Assembly (NCBI GenBank): GCA_950071955.1 | Contig: CATMOC010000050.1 | Location: forward strand, 1 to 12,400 | Source of the DNA: an uncultured Mesorhizobium sp. | Lineage (GTDB): Bacteria; Pseudomonadota; Alphaproteobacteria; Rhizobiales; Rhizobiaceae | Length of the DNA: 12,400 nt | Reading direction: 5' to 3' | Shown: positions 7,014 to 12,400 of the stretch, in pieces | Layout: each line of letters begins with the position of its first letter | How positions within the stretch are numbered: the first letter of the stretch is position 1 | Made by a program: the position numbers and the translations under genes | The notes under the pieces: generated by a model | Told to the model about the DNA's origin: nothing | Databases searched by the model: none | The model's input: the letters and a program-made list of their open reading frames with translations, nothing else

Positions 7014-8309
7014 TCAGAACCGCTTCGCCGGCATTTTCATGGCCGAATAGGTCAGGGCGGCGGAGGCGAGATAGAGCGCAAGGAACGCCAGGTTCAGCAT
7101 GACGAGCATCTGGCTCGTGTCGCGCGACCAGAAGAGCAGCGAGGCGAGAAACAGTCCCTTCATCCCGGCCAGGAGGGTCAGGTTTAGCGACCGCAAGAGG
7201 GTCTGGCCGCGCGCGAAGAGGAGTTCCGCCTGGTATTCGACGAGGTTGCGCAGACCCGGAACGCAGAGCACCAGGATGAGCATCGGGGCGGCCTCGGCGA
7301 CGTTTCGGCCGAGCAGATTGGGGAAGAAGTAGAGAAGCCCCGCCAGCCCCAGAAGCCCCAGGGTCGAAATCACGAACACGCCGGCCTCGATGCCCAGGCG
7401 TAACTTGAGGCTGCCGAGCATGTCGCGGGCGCGCATCATCTTCTGGATGAGCATCATCGTGAACGTGCGGATCGGGATCGCCGTCAGATCCACCAGCCGC
7501 ATGATGATTGCGTAGATGCCCGCAAGCTGCGGTCCGCCGATCGCCAGCACCAGGAGCTTGTCCAGTTCCATCTGGAGATAGAACACGACGTCGGCGGCCG
7601 CCACGTAAAGCGCATCCGGCAGCCTGCGGAAGTACAGAGGTATCCTGATGCGAATGCGGCGACGGGGATAGAAGAAGGCCGCCGCCACCAGCAGCGCCGT
7701 CGCGTTGGCGGCGAGGTAGTACAGCAGCCAGTTGTCGAGCCCCGGCGTCGGCGAGAACGAGAAAATCACCGCGGCCACAGCGCGCAGGAAGGTTGCCAGG
7801 ATCGCCAGCGTCGCCGCACGGCCGAACCGGTTCATCCCATTGTTGACTATGAGCGTCACCTCGATCGGGCGCCAGAAGAGGGTCTCGGCGACGATGACGA
7901 GAGCGAAGGCAGTCAGCGCCATCTCGCCGGAGAAGAAGATGGCGTAGGTCATCCAGCTGGCTGCCGCCAGCACCGGGAGCGAGAGCAACGACATCAGGAT
8001 GAAGCCGCCGGTGAAGACGCCGAGGAGAAGCGGCTTGACCGTCGCTATCCGGTAGAGAGGCGAAATGAAGCCGAACCCCAGGATTCGCGACAGCATCACG
8101 CCCGCCGCCGAAGCGGTTGCGAAGAGGCCGAACTCGGCGATCGTGAGGGTATTCGCCAGCGCGACGAAGTAGAACAGCGAGAAGACGAGGCGGCCGGCCG
8201 TGCCGGTGATCGCGGCGGCGTAGTCGCGCAGCACGGTGGACCTCGCCAGCGCGAAATCCACTATACGGTTCAGCCTGTTCGTGCGCGGAAGCCCGCCCAC
8301 CCATGTCAT
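7014..8309 (-). CDS. Wzx-type polysaccharide flippase (MOP superfamily)
   Basis: This hydrophobic protein (431 residues from this start) has about twelve membrane segments in two bundles, separated by the basic loop YPRRRIRIRIPLYFRRLP. It resembles Wzx/RfbX O-antigen and EPS flippases, which move undecaprenyl-diphosphate-linked repeat units to the periplasmic face. Supporting features are the N-terminal GRLVFSLFYFVALANTLTIAEFGLFATASA segment and the central LQMELDKLLVLAIGGPQLAGIYAII segment, the usual re-entry pattern of the family. ATG 8309 is chosen because AGGA lies 8 bases upstream. It also leaves the repeated TAAC boxes and the 17-bp motif in non-coding DNA. ATG 8414 (AAAAGG before it) or GTG 8432 would add 35 or 41 poorly family-like residues. 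Substrate specificity is not predictable. Confidence 0.82.
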   Translation of the reverse strand: MTWVGGLPRTNRLNRIVDFALARSTVLRDYAAAITGTAGRLVFSLFYFVALANTLTIAEFGLFATASAAGVMLSRILGFGFISPLYRIATVKPLLLGVFTGGFILMSLLSLPVLAAASWMTYAIFFSGEMALTAFALVIVAETLFWRPIEVTLIVNNGMNRFGRAATLAILATFLRAVAAVIFSFSPTPGLDNWLLYYLAANATALLVAAAFFYPRRRIRIRIPLYFRRLPDALYVAAADVVFYLQMELDKLLVLAIGGPQLAGIYAIIMRLVDLTAIPIRTFTMMLIQKMMRARDMLGSLKLRLGIEAGVFVISTLGLLGLAGLLYFFPNLLGRNVAEAAPMLILVLCVPGLRNLVEYQAELLFARGQTLLRSLNLTLLAGMKGLFLASLLFWSRDTSQMLVMLNLAFLALYLASAALTYSAMKMPAKRF

Positions 8310-8336
8310 CAGCGGGGTCCTGGCGATGATCGTTCG

Positions 8337-8353
8337 GTTGAGGCACGCTAACG
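8337..8353 (-). promoter_or_regulatory. 17-bp promoter motif, copy facing the flippase gene
   Basis: On the minus strand this reads CGTTAGCGTGCCTCAAC and agrees at 14 of 17 positions with CTTTAGCGTGGCTTAAC at 8437-8453 on the plus strand. The pair is therefore an inverted repeat with one copy directed at each divergent gene. This copy ends 27 bp before the flippase start. A second CGCTAACG (plus strand) lies at 8402-8409, besides the one inside this copy at 8346-8353. The regulator is unknown. Confidence 0.45.
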
Positions 8354-8360
8354 GGGAAAT

Positions 8361-8419
8361 CTTAACGGCCCGTTCGGCGGAGCGGTCGAATTTCAACCGA
8401 TCGCTAACGCTCATTAACC
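8361..8419. promoter_or_regulatory. Cluster of TTAAC/CTAAC boxes in the divergent promoter region
   Basis: The region between the flippase start and the GumC-like gene holds several short related boxes: CTTAACG at 8361-8367, GCTAACG at 8403-8409 and ATTAACC at 8413-8419. These add to the two outer 17-bp copies. TTAAC is also the preferred right half of CtrA sites, but none of these three has a good TTAA partner at the N7 distance. The outer copy at 8438-8452 has an imperfect one (TTTA-N7-TTAA). The boxes could be operator half-sites. No convincing -35/-10 pair was recognised. Confidence 0.35.
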
Positions 8420-8436
8420 TTTTGTTTTCCACGTCT

Positions 8437-8453
8437 CTTTAGCGTGGCTTAAC
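8437..8453 (+). promoter_or_regulatory. 17-bp promoter motif, copy facing the GumC-like gene
   Basis: CTTTAGCGTGGCTTAAC is the partner of the inverted copy at 8337-8353, and 11 of its bases recur exactly at 4031-4041. It contains TTTA-N7-TTAA, one base from a CtrA consensus. It ends two bases before ATG 8456, leaving no room for a ribosome-binding site there, which favours a later start (8507) for the GumC-like gene. Confidence 0.45.
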
Positions 8454-8506
8454 GAATGGCGCCCAGACCCGGTCGTCGCGTCACAGCGTTGAAGAACCTG
8501 CGGAAC

Positions 8507-11245
8507 ATGTCGGAATCAGAAAGCCGCGACCTGCCAGAGAGAAAGGGCTCGCTCCTCAGTCTCGTGAGCGCACGCTCGCGGGAACGCGGCGATTCGGCTG
8601 GGCCGGAAAGCCGGGAAGCCGAACCGGTCGACTGGAAGAGCTATGCGGCGGAGCGGCACCGTCTCGCCCGATCCCGCCGCGAGGCGGCCAAGAGCCCGCT
8701 TCTCGCCGCCCTGTCGAAGGAGCCGATCACGACGAAGGACGATGACGTACCCTTCCGGGAGCAGGAACGGGAACTTCGCGATATCTTCGAAAGTGAGGAT
8801 CGCCCCGCGTCCGAGGTCGCGCGGCCGCAGGCTCGCTCGCAGGCGCCCGAAATAGCCGCCGCCTCTACCGCCCGGCGGTCTCAGGGTCCGGACACGGAGT
8901 TCGAACCCAGAGACCGCGAGCGGCATGCGCGGGCGTCGAATTCCGCGTCGGACGGCGACGGCGATTGGCGGCCGCTCATCGATCCACTCAAGGTAATGGG
9001 CGGAGTTTGGAAGTCCCGCTATCTGATCGTAGGCGCGGCAATCGCTGGAGCGGTCATTGCCGCCTTGCTGGCAATCTCCACTCCCAAGAAATACACTGCT
9101 GGGGCCGAATTGCTGATCGACCCGCGTCAGCTCCAGATCGTCGGTAACGAAGTCACCGGCGGAGGAGGGTTGTCGACCGAAGCCACGCTGGCGATCGTCG
9201 AAAACCAGGTGCGCGTGCTGACGTCCGGCTCCGTGCTGAGCACGGTTGTCGACAAGCTGGGACTGGCAAGCGATCCCGAGTTCAACGGGACCGAAGAAAG
9301 CGCGATCGGACGCTATATTCCGAACATCCGGAAAATTCTCTTCTCGGGCGGAGACACCGCCGATCCTTCGATCCTCCGCAAGGCGCTGGCTGTGGAAACG
9401 CTCGCCAAGTCTCTGGAGGTGCAGCGCGGCGGCAGAACCTTCGTCGTCGAGATTTACGTGGAAACCGAATCACCGGAAAAATCGGCACTGATCGCCAATA
9501 CCCTGACGGAAGTGTTCCTTGAGGCCTACGGGGCGATCCAGTCACGTACCGTCGGCCGGGCATCCGACGAACTGACTCAGCGCCTCGCGGAACTGCGCCG
9601 GAGCGTCGAGGAAGCCGAGCGGAAGGTCGAAACGTTCAAGTCCGAGAACGACATCGTCGATGCGCAAGGCCGGCTCATCTCCGACGACGAGATCGTCAAG
9701 CTCAACGACCAGCTTGGGATCGCACGGGCAAGGACGCTGGAGCTTCAGGCAAGGGCGGATTCGACGCGCGACCTCACCGTCGACGCCATTCTCGCCGGCA
9801 ATCTGCCGGAGCAGATGAGCTCTCCCGTGCTTACCGAGATGCGATCGCAGTATTCACTGCTTCGCCAGGAGGCTGACCGGGTCTCGGCGCGCCTCGGCCC
9901 GCGCCACCCCGAGCGGGTCGCTATCGAGGAGCAGGTCGGGGCGGCGCGCGGGCGCATCGAACAGGAACTCCGCCTCGTCGCGTCCTCCATCCAGGTGGAA
10001 CTGCGCCGCGCGGTCCAGCTCGAACAGGAACTCGCAGCCCGGCTCGCCCAGTTGAAGGCCCGTCAGGCCAATCTCAGCGGCGAACTGGTCACCCTGCGCG
10101 AACTGGAACGCGAGGCCTCGGCCAAGCGCGCCGTCTACGAGGCGTTTCTCCTCAGGGCCCGCGAAACCGGCGAGCAGAAGGACATGAACACCGCCAACGT
10201 CAGCGTCATCTCGGCGGCGATGCCGCCGCTGCAGCCGTCGAGCATGTCGCGCGCCTCGATGACCATCTTCGGCGCGTTCCTCGGTCTCGGGCTCGGCCTG
10301 ATGTTCGGCATCGGCCGCGGCACGTTCGACAGCCTGCGGGACGACGTGCGTTCGCAGGGGGGGGCGCGGGGATCGCGCAGAGACGACACGCCCGCGCCCC
10401 AGCCACCGCAGGGACGGGCTGCCGCCGCCGCCCCTGTCCCCGATCATGAACAGGTTCCGGGTTCGCCCGCGCCGCAGCCGGACATGCAACCGTTCGGCGA
10501 AGCAAGCGTCGGCGCGTACCGGAGTACCGGAATACCGAGTGAAGCGTACGAGGAAAACCAGGCCGGTGAATCGGCCACCACCGCCGAGGAGGCAAGAATG
10601 TATCACACGAAGCCGCAGAATCCGTGGGCTCCCGCCCAGCAGGCTGACCACCCGTCCGCCCCGCAGGGCTACGCGCCGAGCCATCAGGCCGGTCCCGCTT
10701 GGCACGACCGGCGGCATTATGCCCCGGACGCCTACGGGCAGAGCGGTCAGCAGCCGGACTATCCGGCGCATCAGTACCAGCCCTACGGAACACCGCCGGC
10801 ATACGCGCAGGCTCCGTTCCAACCCTATCCGCAGCCGGTCGCCCATCCCTCAGGTTATGGCGACGACAGGAGTCAGGCGGGCTATCCGGGCCACGGAGCC
10901 TATCCTTCCATGCCCATGGGATACGGACAGGCGCCCGTAGCGGGTCCATACTGGCAGCCCGCCCCGCAGGGCGCTCCCGGGGGCTACGGATATCCCGGCG
11001 CAGACCCGCGGCAGGGATTCGGCCCCGCTCCCTACGCGCAGGGAGGCTACAACCCGATGCCCTATCCGCGTCCCTCGCTCGAAGAGGTGCCTGCCCAGCG
11101 GGAAGCGGCTGCCGCGCAGAATGAGAGCAGACAGGCGGCAAGCGCCGACAGCACCGCTATCAACGAGATACGCGAAAGCCTGCGCGAATTCCGCGAGGCG
11201 CTGCGCGAACTGGCCGAGAACAGGGGACGCAGGCGCTTCCTCTGA
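8507..11245 (+). CDS. GumC/Wzc-like polysaccharide co-polymerase without kinase domain
   Basis: This inner-membrane protein of 912 residues is expected to control chain length and export of the polysaccharide. Numbering from the alternative ATG 8456 (929 residues), its order is as follows. First is a charged, probably disordered cytoplasmic N-terminus (1-180). Then come TM1 [19 protein letters not shown] (189-207), a Wzz-type periplasmic domain beginning [11 protein letters not shown], and long coiled coils (about 365-400 and 460-565). The Wzz hinge [14 protein letters not shown] (587-600) leads into TM2 (602-620). A Pro/Tyr/Gly/Gln-rich tail (about 645-870) and a charged C-terminal helix (901-929) finish the protein. 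GumC/ExoP/Wzc proteins often carry or pair with a BY-kinase, but no Walker motifs follow TM2 here. ATG 8507 is preferred because the 8456 ATG directly abuts the 17-bp promoter motif. Neither start has a strong ribosome-binding site. Confidence 0.85.
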   Translation: MSESESRDLPERKGSLLSLVSARSRERGDSAGPESREAEPVDWKSYAAERHRLARSRREAAKSPLLAALSKEPITTKDDDVPFREQERELRDIFESEDRPASEVARPQARSQAPEIAAASTARRSQGPDTEFEPRDRERHARASNSASDGDGDWRPLIDPLKVMGGVWKSRYLIVGAAIAGAVIAALLAISTPKKYTAGAELLIDPRQLQIVGNEVTGGGGLSTEATLAIVENQVRVLTSGSVLSTVVDKLGLASDPEFNGTEESAIGRYIPNIRKILFSGGDTADPSILRKALAVETLAKSLEVQRGGRTFVVEIYVETESPEKSALIANTLTEVFLEAYGAIQSRTVGRASDELTQRLAELRRSVEEAERKVETFKSENDIVDAQGRLISDDEIVKLNDQLGIARARTLELQARADSTRDLTVDAILAGNLPEQMSSPVLTEMRSQYSLLRQEADRVSARLGPRHPERVAIEEQVGAARGRIEQELRLVASSIQVELRRAVQLEQELAARLAQLKARQANLSGELVTLRELEREASAKRAVYEAFLLRARETGEQKDMNTANVSVISAAMPPLQPSSMSRASMTIFGAFLGLGLGLMFGIGRGTFDSLRDDVRSQGGARGSRRDDTPAPQPPQGRAAAAAPVPDHEQVPGSPAPQPDMQPFGEASVGAYRSTGIPSEAYEENQAGESATTAEEARMYHTKPQNPWAPAQQADHPSAPQGYAPSHQAGPAWHDRRHYAPDAYGQSGQQPDYPAHQYQPYGTPPAYAQAPFQPYPQPVAHPSGYGDDRSQAGYPGHGAYPSMPMGYGQAPVAGPYWQPAPQGAPGGYGYPGADPRQGFGPAPYAQGGYNPMPYPRPSLEEVPAQREAAAAQNESRQAASADSTAINEIRESLREFREALRELAENRGRRRFL
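10357..10364 (+). repeat. Run of eight G residues inside the GumC-like gene
   Basis: A homopolymer of eight G lies in codons 634-637 (numbering from ATG 8456), just after TM2. Adding one G would bring a TGA into frame at 10447-10449, removing the tail. Losing one G would shift into a frame that stays open to about 10940 and encodes an Arg-rich peptide. The frame as given is supported by the coherent tail and the conserved-looking C-terminal helix. Confidence 0.7.
10388..11065 (+). other. Low-complexity Tyr/Pro/Gly/Gln-rich tail region of the GumC-like protein
   Basis: About 225 residues are dominated by Pro, Gln, Ala, Gly and Tyr, with some 21 tyrosines between residues 688 and 870. They recur in short units such as GYG, PYPQP, AYPS, GYGQAP and PYAQGGY. 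No exact DNA tandem repeat was seen, so the similarity is at peptide level. The composition recalls disordered cytoplasmic linkers and tyrosine clusters of BY-kinases, but no kinase is present. A roughly 30-residue charged helix, beginning [20 protein letters not shown], follows at 11156-11242. Confidence 0.8.
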
Positions 11246-11247
11246 GT

Positions 11248-11264
11248 CCGAAAGACCCTTTCGG
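11248..11264 (+). terminator. Terminator-like hairpin after the GumC-like gene
   Basis: CCGAAAG (11248-11254) and CTTTCGG (11258-11264) form a perfect 7-bp stem with a 3-base loop, two bases past the TGA stop. It is followed by GTTTAC rather than a long T run, so termination may be partial. It separates the polysaccharide gene from folD, whose start is 94 bp further on. Confidence 0.5.
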
Positions 11265-11358
11265 GTTTACGGCACCGGACGGCGCATTGTCGCGCTTATC
11301 GCGGGACGAAATGTCGGATAAGGCTCCCCGCATTCCAATAGAGTACGGGGAGTTTCGC

Positions 11359-12258
11359 ATGGCGGACGTGATCGACGGAAAGAAAGTCGCCGAAGAGGTC
11401 CTGGCTTCGGTCAAGCAGGAAGCGGACAAGCTCATCGCCGAGACCGGCGTCACGCCGGGGATCGCCGTCGTCATTGTCGGCGAGGATCCGGCAAGTCAAG
11501 TCTACGTCAATTCCAAGTCGCGCAAGGCCAAGGAGTGTGGCTTCCACTCCGTCAAGCACACGCTCGCGGAAGACACGTCCGAGGCCGACCTGCTGGCGCT
11601 GATCGGCAAGCTCAACGACGATCCGGAGATACACGGCATCTTGGTGCAACTGCCGCTGCCGAGACATATCGATTCCGGCCGCGTCATTCAGACGATCTCG
11701 CCCGACAAGGACGTCGACGGGTTCCACTTCATCAATGTCGGCAAGCTCGGCACTGGCGAAACCGCCTCGGCCTTCGTGCCCTGCACGCCGGCCGGCTCGA
11801 TGCTGCTCGTCGAACGGGTGCGCGGGCGCGATCTTTCTGGCCTCAGCGCCGTCGTCGTGGGACGCTCCAACATCGTCGGCAAGCCGATGGCGAACCTCTT
11901 GCTCGCCGCCAACTGCACTGTAACGATCGCGCACAGCCGCACGAAAGACCTTCCGGGGCTCTGCCGTACCGCCGACATCCTGGTCGCGGCGGTCGGTCGG
12001 CCGGAGATGGTCAAGGGCGACTGGGTGAAGCCCGGCGCCACCGTCATCGACGTCGGCATCAACCGGATCGAAGCTCCCGAGCGCGGAGAGGGCAAGACGC
12101 GGCTCGTCGGCGACGTCGAGTTCGCGGAAGCCGAGAAGGTCGCGGGTGCCATCACGCCGGTACCAGGCGGCGTCGGGCCGATGACAATCGCCATGCTCAT
12201 GGCCAACACGCTGGTATCGGCATGCCGCAGGGCCGGCAGGGAGCCGCCGCGTTTCTGA
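11359..12258 (+). CDS. folD: Bifunctional 5,10-methylene-THF dehydrogenase / methenyl-THF cyclohydrolase
   Basis: This cytosolic enzyme interconverts 5,10-methylene-, methenyl- and 10-formyl-tetrahydrofolate, supplying one-carbon units and NADPH. The 299-residue protein shows the catalytic-region [14 protein letters not shown] (Tyr and Lys of the active site, about 50-63), [13 protein letters not shown] (about 95-107), [17 protein letters not shown], the dinucleotide-binding [17 protein letters not shown], and the signature [20 protein letters not shown] near the end. All key family motifs are intact. The start at 11359 has GGGGAG at seven bases and gives the normal N-terminus [14 protein letters not shown]. 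The longer frame from 11287 is rejected. It is a housekeeping gene with no obvious functional tie to the polysaccharide genes. The upstream hairpin and the 113-bp gap suggest its own promoter. Confidence 0.96.
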   Translation: MADVIDGKKVAEEVLASVKQEADKLIAETGVTPGIAVVIVGEDPASQVYVNSKSRKAKECGFHSVKHTLAEDTSEADLLALIGKLNDDPEIHGILVQLPLPRHIDSGRVIQTISPDKDVDGFHFINVGKLGTGETASAFVPCTPAGSMLLVERVRGRDLSGLSAVVVGRSNIVGKPMANLLLAANCTVTIAHSRTKDLPGLCRTADILVAAVGRPEMVKGDWVKPGATVIDVGINRIEAPERGEGKTRLVGDVEFAEAEKVAGAITPVPGGVGPMTIAMLMANTLVSACRRAGREPPRF

Positions 12259-12319
12259 ACCCGAGGGCGGCGGGCGGCATCCTTTGCCCCGCGCGCCAGT
12301 TCCTGTAGAAACGACATCC

Positions 12320-12400
12320 ATGTCCGATACCGCACTGCCTGTACGACAGTTCGCCTTCTTGCTCGTCGACAAGTTCTCGATGTTCTCCCTGTCGGCGGCG
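12320..12400 (+). CDS. GlxA-family AraC-type transcriptional regulator (N-terminus only)
   Basis: Only 27 codons are visible before the right edge. They read MSDTALPVRQFAFLLVDKFS followed by MFSLSAA. This matches the start of GlxA-type regulators (DJ-1/PfpI-like amidotransferase domain followed by an AraC helix-turn-helix), whose first strand is typically VRQFAFLLVDxFSMxSLxxAIEPLR. The rest, including the DNA-binding domain, is outside the window. It starts 61 bp after folD with no strong ribosome-binding site. Identity rests on a short stretch and is therefore moderate. Its target cannot be inferred. Confidence 0.65.
   Translation, partial: MSDTALPVRQFAFLLVDKFSMFSLSAA

Noticed and set aside
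6916..8346. Long minus-strand frame of 476 codons overlapping the flippase
   Set aside because: It is an alternative frame of the flippase gene, with an Arg/Pro/Gly-rich product and no membrane pattern.
8310..8432. N-terminal extension of the flippase to 8414 or 8432
   Set aside because: The added residues lack membrane or family character and cover the repeated TAAC boxes and the 17-bp motif, whereas ATG 8309 has AGGA at good spacing. The longer starts are not excluded.
9854..10846. Minus-strand frame of 330 codons opposite the GumC-like gene
   Set aside because: It is a shadow of a well-supported gene, without motifs or a plausible start context.

Overview
The window is high-GC DNA from an alphaproteobacterium, most likely of the Hyphomicrobiales (rhizobial) order. 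The evidence is the codon use, a textbook TTAA-N7-TTAA CtrA-type site, the ExoQ-like polymerase, the GumC/ExoP-type co-polymerase with its rhizobial-looking C-terminal helix, and the start of a GlxA-type AraC regulator. No genus can be named from the sequence alone. There are no tRNA, rRNA, CRISPR, insertion-sequence or phage features.

The left edge (1-1573) holds a fragment of a chromate transporter gene (minus strand, running off the window), a small P-loop kinase of the chloramphenicol phosphotransferase family (plus), and the housekeeping proline gene proC (minus, convergent with the kinase).

The core (about 1632-11245) is a Wzx/Wzy-type exported-polysaccharide locus in three blocks. A minus-strand pair encodes a family 2 glycosyltransferase and an O-antigen-ligase/ExoQ-like polymerase, with overlapping reading frames. 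A divergent plus-strand trio encodes a GT-B glycosyltransferase, a WecG/TagA/CpsF glycosyltransferase (ATGA overlap) and a DUF6492 putative glycosyltransferase. A minus-strand flippase gene converges on that trio and shares a divergent promoter region with a large GumC/Wzc-like chain-length protein. The expected division of labour is that the transferases build a lipid-linked repeat unit, the flippase moves it across the inner membrane, the polymerase joins units, and the GumC-like protein controls length and export. The initiating polyprenyl-phosphate sugar transferase, the Wza-type outer-membrane exporter and a BY-kinase are not in the window.

The right edge (11248-12400) has a small terminator-like hairpin, the folate gene folD, and the first 27 codons of a GlxA-family regulator.

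The most interesting points are these: the GumC-like protein has a roughly 225-residue Tyr/Pro/Gly/Gln-rich tail in place of a kinase domain; an 8-G tract sits exactly where that tail begins; a perfect CtrA-type box lies in one divergent promoter region; and a 17-bp motif occurs as an inverted pair in the other, with a partial third copy in the first. No wholly new system can be claimed. The locus is a recognisable polysaccharide cluster with unusual parts.
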